Below, in pieces: positions 50,326 through 60,213 of a stretch of 64,000 nt of DNA. Numbering within the stretch: the stretch's first letter is position 1; each line of letters starts with the position of its first letter. The position numbers were made by a program, and so were the translations under genes. The DNA lies in NCBI RefSeq assembly GCF_020360975.1, contig NW_025408672.1, forward strand, positions 1,054,001 through 1,118,000, given 5' to 3'. Below the pieces are notes generated by a model, which was not told the DNA's origin, did not search any database, and was given only the letters and a program-made list of their open reading frames with translations. The stretch comes from Hirsutella rhossiliensis (lineage: Eukaryota > Ascomycota > Sordariomycetes > Hypocreales > Ophiocordycipitaceae).

Positions 50326-52217
50326 TTATTTTACCTCTGAGATCTTAAAGCCACCAGGGACTCGAGTCTGGAACACCCCGGTAGGGTCGTATTTCGCGGC
50401 AGCGGCACGCATCTTCCTAACATTGTCCTCACCGGAGCTGCGTAAAGGGTCTTGCGAGCCGTCGCAATAGTTCAAGTAGCGAAAATGGACATTGCCACTG
50501 ATCGACTCGGCAAAGGCTTCGATTTCGTCTGTAGCCCTTTTGAGGGTCGGAAACCCAACGGTTGTGCGGAGTTCTGGTGTCTCCACTTCGAGTATAAACA
50601 ACAGCAAGAAACAATCGCTTTTGATGCGTTCCAGCCCGAGCATGTTGCCGCCACGCGCCGTCGAGTGCAGCCCAAATGACATAGGGAGCGGTTGTAGGAC
50701 CATCATAAAGACGAAGTCATGGCCCGGGATCTTCGCTTTTAAATTACCGACCGAGGTCTCGAAAACTTCTGCGGCTCTGTGGACGATGCGCGAGTCGGCT
50801 TTGAAGGTCAAAGAGAACCATATATTTCTGTCAGTTTGGCAAAATTAGCTGTCGTCCGAGTATAACCGGTATGTAGATCGAGGACAAAACGGGGTAAAAC
50901 CTCGACTTACTCTTTGCCTGCGGGTAGGCCTACATCCAAGGCGAACGACGCTACTTTGGTCGCTACTGTGGTCATTTTCATGTCTCTTTGACCAGGAATT
51001 GCCAAGAACTTGTTCAAAGACTGGGTCTCCTTTTCGCCATCCAGGCTCGTCAAGGACATATTGATAAAGTGATCTTCGGTCTTCGGTAAGTACGTCCATA
51101 CCGCAACGACGTGGCTGTCGGGGTTTTCAGCGAGATTTTTAATAAAATCCACGAGCGACTCAACGAGCTGCGACGTGGAGTCCTTGGCGCACAAAATGTT
51201 GCCGTCCCAAATATCTTTTGATGGAAATGTTACCATATCAAAGCGTGTGATAATGCCGAAATTGTTCCCTCCGCCCTTCAGAACACGAAAGAGGTCTGAG
51301 TTCATTTGGTCATTGGCTTCGACGATAGTGCCATCCGCTAAAACAATTTCGTAGTTGACAACCTGATCTAATGACAGCGTCAATTTTCAGGCTCAAAATC
51401 TATGCTGGCCCGGTAGTGGACACTATAGTGGCCCCTTAAGGGTTATATTGCAATATCGTAACGCTATTCGTTCTCAAACGCAGTGCACGTATCTGCAAGA
51501 GAGCAAGGGGAGACGAGGAGTATTAACTCATAACTTACCACAGGCAAAGCCAGTGCGGCAAGTGTAAAAGGTTTTACCGCCACCAGCCAACAAACCGCCG
51601 ATGCCAACCGAACCTTCACGGCCACCAGCGACCATTCTGTCATCTGAAATCAGTCCTCTATTAGTGTGGTTCGATCTTGTTAGGTTTTGTCAATCACATA
51701 CGCTTCTCCAGCTCTTTGTACGCGTCCGCCCATGTACCTCCAGGAAGCAGCGATGCAATTTGTGTTTCCGGGTTATAGGTAGTCTTGGTCATTTGCCCGA
51801 GGTCGATGGTTATGCCGTTCTGGATATTGTTGGCGCCAGCCCATTGCATGTGACCGCCACTGTGACACGATCACGAGTCAATGCGACTAGTGGTTAGCAA
51901 ATTGCAAGGGTTAAGTCTGAAGCCATAATCTAGGCGGATGTCATGGATGACAGGCGCTTCATTTAACGAAATGAAGGTGCATTTACTGACCTACGCACGG
52001 CAAACTTACAGCCTGGCGTTCTCACTAGAGCTTTCAGTGTCTTGGAAACCTCTTCCGCGTTTCGTGGCTGGACAATGGCCCATGGCTTCAATTGCGCCGT
52101 CCGCGAAAAGTACGACGCATTTCGGGAATCGTAGGATTCCTGGCTCGGTGTGAGGAGGGCACGATCCAAACCAGCTGCTTTGAGGTTCGTGAGGGCTGAC
52201 TCTGCGACACTAGCCAT
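50326..52217 (-). CDS. FAD-linked oxidoreductase, five exons
   Basis: A flavin-dependent oxidase of the FAD_binding_4/berberine-bridge-like group, 482 aa by my exon model: 52217-51991, 51859-51702, 51643-51539, 51367-50911 and 50827-50326. All four introns are GT-AG and keep phase. Exon 1 (AG) joins exon 2 (T) to restore RSGGH, whose His (about residue 79) is the usual 8-alpha FAD attachment site. The next exons give GGREGSVGIGG and LLAGGGKTF, the pyrophosphate-binding part, and VNYEIVLADG then LKGGGNNFGI. The C-terminal KYDPTGVFQ with a terminal Lys fits the BBE-like tail. No Cys stands at the second flavin-linking site, so attachment is probably single or non-covalent. No signal peptide was seen. 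The substrate is unknown; such enzymes often serve secondary metabolism. No stop or frameshift, no RIP stops. Intron 1 uses GTCAGT; an alternative GTAGGT donor would lose the Ser. Confidence 0.88.
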
Positions 52218-52384
52218 CTCTGAATATTCTCTGCCAGCGGGATGACGATATACCCAAGTTTGCCACGTCTAGGTCAAGCATAATCTGGTTGAGGTGGATG
52301 AAAGCGGGAGGGGACTTTTTATAAATTATAGGAACTCGACTAGCTGATATATATCACGACAGTGGTGGTCCACTAGGGGGTCTA
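52218..52384 (-). promoter_or_regulatory. Short upstream region of the FAD oxidoreductase
   Basis: Only 167 bp separate the start codon from the end of a pogo-type transposon. On the minus strand a TATAATTTATAA-like sequence lies near 52318-52330, about 100 nt upstream of the ATG, a possible core promoter. Any regulatory sites further upstream have been pushed over 2 kb away by the insertion. Confidence 0.4.
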
Positions 52385-54477
52385 ACGTAATCCACCCCCT
52401 TCCCGGTCAGACCCCCTACTCGGTCAAAAATTCCCCACCGACTAGACCCGCACCTTACGCGAGACAAACGGAGCACAATACCACGACATATTTACTCCAA
52501 GAGACAAGTAACTCGATTAGGACTATCTATTACACGTACGGGCAGTGTGTTCAAAAGACCTGCACTTACTACACCGTGGTGGTGCACGCTGTCTTGGGAC
52601 ACTCAGCTCTTCTATAAGTCGTTGGTCCCGCTCCCTTCTTCCCGCCGTCGCTTGGCCCGCTCATCTTCCTTTGCTCTCTGTTTCTTGACCCGCTCCTCTT
52701 CCTTTTCTCGCCGTAGCTTGAACCATTCCTCGTTCTCTTGTCGCCGTCGCTCGGCCCGCTCTTCTCCTTCTTGTCGTCGCTTGGCCCGCTCCTCGTCCTT
52801 CTCTCGCCGGCGCTTAGTCCTCTCCTCTTCTTCCACTCTCCGTCGCTTAACCCGCTCTTCTTCTTCTTCTCTCCGTTGCTTTATCCTAACCGTGCCCTCT
52901 GCAACCGATAGAGTACCGCCGTCGCCAATGTATTCACGGCGCTGTTCTTTCTCTGCTTTCGCCGCTGGTTTTCTGACCGAAGTTGCCGGTTTTCGTCGGC
53001 AAGGAGGGCGGCGCTGTGCATGGCCATTTGACATCCTTTGATAAGCTGGTTGATAGCTTGTGAAACTGGCGAGTCTGTATTTTGTGGCCGGCGTTGAAGA
53101 AGCCTTTCGGCGTGAGTGGTAAGCTGGTTGACGTTATGCGGAGTCTTGGCTGCTTCCAGGCTCTTGTTGGGACTTGGAGTATTCTTGTCGCCGTGATCGT
53201 TACCGACTTTGTCAACCTGAACTTGTAACCGCGATAATACTCTGTTTGGGTCAAACGGAAAAAGGCCTGTTGCCATAAATCCGCTTCGGATATTCGACGG
53301 CGAAAGTGCTTGTCGGCGAGCGTCTAAGTACATGGGAAGGAAGTCCTGCTTGTCGATATGATGGATCCCAGCGAGCATTTTCTCTTGAACCTTTCGGCCG
53401 TATATGGTTTTCAACGGCGAAAAGCACCCGACATCAAGAGGCTGCAAGAGATGTGAGGAATGTGCAGGCATTTGGAGTACTACGATGGAATTGGCCGTAC
53501 AGTACTTGTCAAATTCCGGCGTGACGTGACTGCCGTGCCCGTCGAGAATAAGAAGTCGATGCGTACCAACCGTACGGCGCCGTGTATTCGGATCAAAGAC
53601 TTCCTTTAACCAATTCAAAGCAAGGTCGTCGGAAGTCCAGCCATTCTCACTAACGGCGATATGCCAGTCATCGGGCACTCCTGATTCGTACCAGCTTGCT
53701 TGGTGTAACTTGCCCTGGAAGATAACCTTCGCCGGTAAAGCCCAACCTTGGCAGTTGATAGACTCGATCACAGTAACCCATTCTCGATTTCCAGGCTGCG
53801 TGAGTACTGCCCGACCTCGCCGGTCAGACCGGGTAAGGACTCTCGCCGTTGCAGCGACTCCCATTTGAAACCCCGTCTCATCAAAGTTATAGACATCCTC
53901 GTCAAGAATCCCCCATTTCTGTTTCGTCGCCGCGACTCGATCGTACCATCCTTGGATCTTTTGGGGGTCTTCGCATTTGGCTCGTTGGTAGTCGTATCGG
54001 CGAGAGTACTTTGCCTTGATTTCGCCGTGGCGGCCAACAAACTTCCGCACCCAGTTTTCCCCGACAGGATCTTTGCCTCGCTCGGAAAGCAATAAGTTGG
54101 CCATCCGACGAGTGTAAGCCACTGTCGGCGGCATCCCTCGCTCGTCCATCGACAAGATCCATTGTACCAGGGCAGTCTCTTCCGTCGCCGTCAACTTCAG
54201 GTTGTTCATCTGAGCGTCGCGTCGGCGAATGACACCGCGCAGTCGATCAGATACTGTCGATTGAGGGACGTCGTATGCGGCCGCAGCCTTGCGGGTACTT
54301 TTGAATTGGCCCTGCTGATAGGCCCTGACGGCGAGCAGGACCCGTTCTTCGCGTGGAACCGATTGGTCTCCCGTTGCCGTCATAGTGCTCGGTTTGTCTT
54401 GCCATAAGTGTGGGTCGCCGCGTGGAGACTTTTTCTGACCGAGTAGGGGGTCTGACCGGGAAGGGGGTGGATTACGT
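52385..54477 (-). mobile_element. Pogo/Fot-type DNA transposon 1 (2,093 bp)
   Basis: Perfect 42-bp terminal inverted repeats (52385-52426 and 54436-54477, starting ACGTAATCCACCCCC) are flanked by the TA dinucleotide target (52383-52384 and 54478-54479). It encodes a single DD35D transposase on the minus strand. Identical TIRs, the clean TA target and the near-intact ORF indicate recent insertion, and there is no RIP signature. Confidence 0.96.
52612..54383 (-). CDS. Pogo/Fot-family DDE transposase
   Basis: A transposase that binds the TIRs and cuts and pastes the element at TA. The 500-aa frame (54383-52881) has an N-terminal psq-type helix-turn-helix (about 14-55), a CENP-B-type DNA-binding domain (about 65-135), and a DDE_1 catalytic domain with NFDETGF (D168), LILDGHGSH (D281) and LLQPLDVG (D317), giving DD35D spacing. 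The C-terminal end of that frame loses family-like sequence after about residue 470. The overlapping -1 frame (53034-52612) carries the expected GGTLSVAEG motif and a long Arg/Glu coiled coil. So one base was lost near 52950-52990, or a -1 shift is used. The core is intact. I place the full ancestral gene at 54383-52612. Confidence 0.9.
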
Positions 54478-54479
54478 TA

Positions 54480-54560
54480 AAAGTAGCTTGAAAATCAAGC
54501 TAAAATAATTAGACTCGGAATTACGTAACTATTAATTCCTCTGTAGTTTAAGAGAAAAGC
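54480..54560. other. 81-bp spacer between two transposons
   Basis: Unique AT-rich sequence with the short inverted repeat AGCTTGAAAATCAAGCT (54484-54500). No gene. Two TA-target elements landed about 85 bp apart. Confidence 0.6.
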
Positions 54561-54562
54561 TA

Positions 54563-56493
54563 CCCGTGCCACGCCCCACTTTATTTGGAATTCGCAAGCT
54601 CCCACCTCCTAAAGTTGGTGCTCACCACCAGTATCCCCACACCACCGGAATACCCAGAATTTCGACTCCCCGACCTAGAATCGCTTCAACCACCGCGTAC
54701 CACGCTCAGAATCGCGTACTTCCACTCGTTCTAACCTTCCTGAACCCCTCCATTGGCGTGCCTTTTTTGCTGCTTCCTCAAACCATCGCTTGCGTGCGTT
54801 ATGCGCCTTTTCTCCGCGTCTTCTACTACCTTCCTTGCTTTAGCAATCTGATCATCTCCCTTTGTTGCACCATTTCCCGTCCTTGGGCCACTGACAATAC
54901 TCCTCCTGATTGTAACTGTATATTCTTCATAGCCTTACGTTGTTTTTGGATCCGCTCCGCCATTTTGGTTCGTCCCAAGTCCCTTTTAGTCTGCACGAGC
55001 TCAGTCGCCAGAGATAGCGATCCTCGAATAAATCGACTGAGATCGTGAGAAAAGTCGGGATCCAGGCTTTATCGTCTTCAAGGACGAGATCTAATTTGTC
55101 CGCTACCTTGTTTATTTGTCGTAGAGTCAATGGTGTCTCGAAAGGTGAGGAGTGTGGTCCTGAATTGGGAGGAGGTGTGGGTGTCGTGGCTTGACGAGCT
55201 TCCAAACATTGAAGTACTACTTGTGGATTGAATGGGAAGATTCCTGTCTTGCGAAATGCGGAGCGTATAGTACTCTCCTTGAAAGCATGCAATCGTACTT
55301 GTTGAATGCAGGAGAGAAACTCAAGCTTGGTTATGTTGACGAGGCCATCTCGAACCATGACATCTAAAGCCTTGGCGTGATAGTGCTTTAGGGGCTGGAA
55401 AACGACAACGTCCAAAGGCTGAAGTGCATGCGTGAGATTAGGCGGCATGCCGAAGGGAATAATATTGTGGTTGTCGCAGTATTCAATGAACTGCCTGGTA
55501 TGGTGAGAGCCATGACCATCAAGAATTAGAAGTCGCTTCGAGCTTCTTGAGCTTTTTTCCGAGTGCTTGTCAAAATGCTGGAGCCACTCCAGACTAATCA
55601 CGTCGTTTGAGTAACCAGTAGGCGTGGGTCGAATAACTGTGTCAGGATCTAGCTCAGGTATTTGATACCATGAAGCCATGTGCATCTGGCCAGCGAGTAT
55701 CAAAAAAGCCGGAACAACCTCCCCATTCGCCGAGATAGCTTCGATCGCAGTAGCGGATTCCCTATTCTCAGGAATGCCAAAATAATGAGCTCTCCTCCGT
55801 TTTGTCACAATCAGCTGGTCTTTTCCAACCCCGATGCGAAAACCAGTCTCGTCCATATTCCAGATATCCTCAGGAGGTATACCATTGTCTTGGATAACCT
55901 GCCGAAGATGCTGGAAATACTGGTTAACTCGTGTAAGATTCTCGGAGACTTGGCGCTCTGCTTGAAGCCTTTTTTGGCGCTTTTTGAAGTAGCCGTGACG
56001 CTTTAAGAAGCGAGAAGTCCAGTTTGGCCCCACGGTAGGAGCGTCGCGCTGGCTAGACCGCTCGCGCAAGATACAGTTTGCCGCGTCAGTAACGAACTCG
56101 ACGCGTACCGCAAGGTTTATATTATCCAAACGATCGATATAGCGACATAGGGCCTTCTCTTCTGGTTCGGAAAGCCTCGTATTTCTAGCTCGCTGGCCAG
56201 TTTTAGGAGGTCGGCCTTGAAGACGGTATCGCAATCGATCACGTGTTACACCGAATTCTCGCGCTACGGTTGCGACTTTAGCACCGGAAAATTTTCAATA
56301 TATCGAAGAGCGTTTTGTACACGTGCTTCCATTTCGGCTATCGACGAGATCGTGAATTGGTTAAGATATAGGGATGCTGAAGTCGGGGAGTCGAAATTCT
56401 GGGTATTCCGGTGGTGTGGGGATACTGGTGGTGAGCACCAACTTTAGGAGGTGGGAGCTTGCGAATTCCAAATAAAGTGGGGCGTGGCACGGG
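54563..56493 (-). mobile_element. Pogo/Fot-type DNA transposon 2 with 112-bp TIRs (1,931 bp)
   Basis: The TIRs are identical over 112 bp (54563-54674 and 56382-56493, starting CCCGTGCCACGCCCC), unusually long for the group, and flanked by TA (54561-54562 and 56494-56495). The transposase is on the minus strand and is broken by small indels. Perfect TIRs with a damaged ORF suggest movement by another copy's enzyme, or very recent decay. Confidence 0.95.
54800..56331 (-). pseudogene. Pogo/Fot transposase with frameshifts
   Basis: The longest frame (56234-54927, 435 aa) keeps the full catalytic core: NMDETGFRIG (D128), LILDGHGSH (D239) and ALQPLDVVVF (D275), DD35D spacing. The N-terminus is out of frame. 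An ATG at 56331 begins MEARVQNALRYIEN, then one base is lost near 56288, after which VATVAREFGVTRDRLRYR completes the psq helix-turn-helix. Near 55060 another one-base shift moves the family-like tail (RFIRGSLSLATELVQTKRD, later GGVLSVA) into a different frame, and more shifts follow near 54850. The intact enzyme is not encoded here. Differences from transposon 1 show a separate family. Confidence 0.88.
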
Positions 56494-56495
56494 TA

Positions 56496-56995
56496 GTAGC
56501 TGCAGTTAGCGCGCTAGTTGCTACTATCATTTTCTTTTCAAGGGAGCTTTAACAATTCCTAACTTACTGCCTGTCTCACTCGCTGGCTTGTCTCACTCGC
56601 CGGCTGGGTTGTCTCTTTTGCTACTTGAACATGGCATACTGTCACAGTTATGTGGATGCATGCATTCGAGTCTAGGTGCCTATAAACTATAAGAATATTC
56701 TATATATATTATTCTATGTATATATTATTTTAAGTAATATATATTTAGAAACAATATACTATAAAGGTATAGCATAGACACATATATTACACATGCATAT
56801 ACGAGATGTATAATTAATATACATAACTATATATAACTTAAGGCTAAATACAGTTAGCTACAGCTTATTTAACGGTTCAGTAGGTTTAATTACAACAAGC
56901 TACCCGGGTGTAACGAATATTCTAAAGCTAGAGAGAACGGAAGGAAAGAACGAAGAGAGCTGCCGTCGTACAATCACCTTGCTGCCCCTGACAGG
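56496..56995. other. Intergenic, no gene seen
   Basis: About 500 bp. It contains an imperfect tandem pair (TGTCTCACTCGCTGGCT / TGTCTCACTCGCCGGCT) near 56572-56606 and an AT-rich stretch with TATATATTAT runs at 56695-56860. No ORF, TIR or RNA gene was recognised. Confidence 0.6.
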
Positions 56996-57024
56996 GGTCA
57001 GGCAGGGGTTGGGTACGGCAGGCT

Positions 57025-57046
57025 ATAGGGGTCACTGTTGCAAAAC
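57025..57046 (+). repeat. Left inner TIR of the 5.4-kb element
   Basis: 22 bases, the exact reverse complement of 62351-62372. Confidence 0.9.
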
Positions 57047-57357
57047 CCAAAAAGTCACCGCGCGAGAGTCAAAATGGGTTAGCGGCATGAACGGCCCGCC
57101 CCACGGTACATTGGTCTATGTATCTCGGCCCAACTTCGTTGGAAAATTTGGCGTTACGGCAGGTGTAGTCACAGCTACGGGGCCGCTGCGGACCAGCAGC
57201 GCGTCTCTCGTCACAAACATATCAGTCGCCTATGGCGAAAATACCGCACGGTAATTCCAACGCTTTAATGTGTTCCCTTATTCTATCTATACATTCTCCT
57301 CGTCCTCATCCTCCGGCTTGTTAAGCTGCTATATTCAGTTAGCAGCCGAAATGCAAC

Positions 57358-58117
57358 TCACAACTTCAGTTCGCTCACAATCCAGAGCCGAGCAGCCTCA
57401 GCGATGGTTTCTAACGCCATAAGCTTCCGCTCTTCGGGGCCAAAGCGGAGCTGGTCCTGAAGCGGTAGAAGGAGCCGCACTACCACCGCAAGCACGTAGC
57501 TGTTGTGCTGCTCGCTGCGCAGCGATGCGCCAGGTGTCATCGGGTTCGGCATCTGCAAGCTTGAGATGCCGATTCACGTCCCAAAAGGCACGCACGGCAG
57601 CAACAGCCCCAGCAGGGACCTAGAACATTCAACTCGATTAATTTCTCGCTTCTTTGGAGCAAACAAAGGTCTCATACTGGCCTGCACGTGTGAGCGTTCT
57701 TTGCGCAGTCCCAGCACGCAGCACCGGTATCTATCCCGGCAAATTAGTGAGGCAGACGTATACTACAGGGGACAATCAACGTACTGTCCTGGGAGGCACA
57801 TTCATGGCCGGGAGTCTTGGTGGCGCGTGTGACGCAAGGACGGCATGGGAAGTCTCGCACCGAGCCGACGGGAGGGCCTTTTTGTCTGCTTCTTCTTCTG
57901 CTCGGGCGAGCAAGTTAGCAGCCGCCTCTTCTTCATAGAAGAACTTATTGGATTGTACGGTAATCTTGGCCGTGGATTTGCGGGCGTTGGGTCGGACCAA
58001 TCCTCTACCCTTGACTATTTTATTCCTGCTAGGCGAGTCCCCATCCATCGGGCCAGCGACTGCAGTTTCACTTACGATAGCGGAATCTGCTGTAGACATG
58101 ACAACGCTGCTGACCAT
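57358..58117 (-). CDS. Hypothetical minus-strand ORF(s) of the element, possibly broken
   Basis: An open frame from the Met at 58117 (a second Met at 58099) to 57776 encodes a Ser/Ala-rich N-terminus, a basic segment (RPNARKSTAKI) and an acidic helix (YEEEAAANLLARAEEEADKK). After a gap, frames at 57595-57398 and 57558-57358 give more protein-like sequence, including RAFWDVNRHLKLADAEPDDT and, in another frame, EERKLMALETIAEAARLW near the end. An intron between the parts plus one frameshift would join them, but I could not fix splice sites. I do not recognise it; it may be a second accessory protein. It could also be chance. Confidence 0.3.
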
Positions 58118-58384
58118 TGGCTTTCCACGGCAATGATGATACAGAAGGGAAAGGTAGGAACTAGGGTTGGAGGATCTGGGTTCTGTAAATATTTGCGGGT
58201 GAGCAGCGTCGATCTGTGCCTGGTTTGGTAACCGTTCCACGAACAGCCCCCTGGCACTAAGCCGCTGCGGGCCAGCGGCACCACCGCTGCGGGAAAACGC
58301 GGTAAGTCAATTTATATCGCTGTCCCCCTTTTTCCTGGCATGAGGACTAAGAAAATCACCATCCCTTCGACGTTACCGGCAACA

Positions 58385-60116
58385 ATGGCACGTCCGCCCA
58401 ATCCAATCGATCAATACCGTACCTATATCACTCATCTATACCTCAACGGTGTCTCGCGAAGCAAGATTAAGTATAAGCTTCGGAAGCATTACCATGTCGC
58501 CGTCAATCTCAGTACACTCTCTCGCCGAATCGCAAACTGGGGTCTCCCGCGCCAGCAAGCCCGTACCAAAGAAACTCCAGAGCTGATAGAAACCATCCGT
58601 GACCTGATATTTCGCGTTGGGCTTACCGAGAAGCAGACGCTGAGCGTGCTACAAAGACAAGGCTGGCCGATCACGAAACGAGGTCTAAAGCGCATCAGAC
58701 TTCACCCGGACCGCCGCTGGGTACGCAGGCTCAATAGTGACGAGGAGCGCCTTGTGTTGCTGGAAAAGACAGAACAGGTTATCATCGAGATGACGCGACG
58801 GTCCAATGCCATTTCGGGATATGGCAAAGCCTTCTCCAGCCTTATCTTCGTCAGCAAAAGCAGCTCTGGGTCCCGAGAGACCCCCTCTTTGCGATGTACA
58901 AAATCATGTTCCCAAATGAGGTCGAACTCCGAAAAAGGATGTTTCGGAGGAAGAAGGGACAGTTTCTTGTCCCAGGACCAAACTACCAGTGGTGCATTGA
59001 CGGTCACGACAAGCTCAAGGCGTATGGATTCGAGATATATGCAGCAATCGATGCATACTCGCGCAACATTATCTGGTTTTATATTGGCCACTCCGCTACA
59101 ACTGCTTTGAGCGTATTGAAGCAGTACTTGGCCGCGTGTGGCGCCTACGGCTTTCGGCCATGGTATTTGCAAGCAGACAGGGGGAGCGAAACGCCATTGG
59201 TCGCAGCAGCACACTGGAACTTTGTCTTGGCAACAGACGGGCGAGTGGAATGGCATGGGCAAGTTTTCCAACAAGGAAATCGACTAAAGGATTCGTACAA
59301 GGCGGCTCCAAGTACGAAGAACGTTAAGATCGAGAGTTGGTGGGAGCGCATGCTGCATGTCTCGTCCCGGCAGTGGGTAGACTACTTTGGAGAACTCGCC
59401 AGGGACGGGGACTTCGACGGCGATATGCTGGAAGATCAGATTTCCATCTACGCCGTCTTCGAAGACTTACTACGCCGAGAACTCTTCGACTTCGTGGAGG
59501 CGTGGAATCTTCATCGGATACGCCTCCAAAAGAACCGTCCCCATGTGGTCCACGGCCAGCCCTGGATGAACTACCATTACCCCGACCCAGACAAGGCATG
59601 CAATTGGGGTATCCGATTGACCGCTCCATTCTAGACGAAATGGAGCGGCCGTTGGCTGATATTGACATTAGCACGAGTTTGGAGCCGGAGACAAAGAACT
59701 GGTGCCGCCAAGTTCTCCTTGAAATGGGCTACGATCACGTAGTCCTTGGAACTCACCAGGAGCCGGACAAGTTGCGACCTTTCAAGCGTTTTTACCTTGG
59801 TCTTCGAGATAAGATAATTCAACATATCGAAAGTGGCCGACAGCCTACGCTGGCATACCGTAAAGCGCCAACTGGAGGCGTTGCTGAATATGTAAGACAT
59901 ACTATTTATTTGCGAGTCGACCAATCTAAGCGCGTATAGCAAGCATTACTTGAGCAAGCAAACCAAGCCCGAGAAGGTGAATTTGGAGATGGGGAACCAG
60001 CAGAGCAGCCACTTGTTGAGCTTGGGTTTGAGGACGAGCAGGGAAGCGACATGGAGAAAATACCGGTAAGTGATGACGGGGAGGATAGCGATGGTTCGAA
60101 TGGGGAGCCTGAGTAG
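58385..60116 (+). pseudogene. Integrase-core (DDE) transposase with two frameshifts and a nonsense codon
   Basis: A putative transposase of the fungal integrase-core (rve-like) group. It starts with a Clr5-like helix-turn-helix at about residues 10-55 (YLNGVSRSKIKYKLRKHY, then SRRIANWGL). The ATG at 58385 is preferred over 58340 because similarity starts there. The frame breaks near 58835 (one base missing) and continues in 58894-59634, which carries the catalytic D in WCIDGHDK (about 58999), D in QADRGSET (about 59176) and E in ESWWERM (about 59332). A second one-base loss near 59613 moves the tail to the next frame (YPIDRSILDEMERPL...). TAG at 59937-59939 interrupts it where CAG is expected, a C-to-T in CpA context. 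Beyond it, an acidic C-terminus runs to TAG at 60114. Confidence 0.8.
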
Positions 60117-60213
60117 TCAATACTTCCTTTTCCTATATCGAATAGCAAACGTTGTAGGGATCTTTGCACCCTTGAAGCGTGTAGAGTGAGCTGGAGGAAG
60201 CGCTTTAGCAGCG

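Noticed and set aside
52547..53041. 164-aa plus-strand Ser/Arg-rich ORF
   Set aside because: It is the exact antisense of the Arg/Glu coiled coil of the pogo transposase; the repeats are mirrored codons.
54566..55048. 160-aa plus-strand ORF in pogo transposon 2
   Set aside because: It begins inside the TIR and runs antisense to the transposase tail; it is a shadow of coding bias.
56979..57254. 91-aa plus-strand ORF at the left end of the integrase element
   Set aside because: It spans the TIR and subterminal repeats and has no protein-like pattern.
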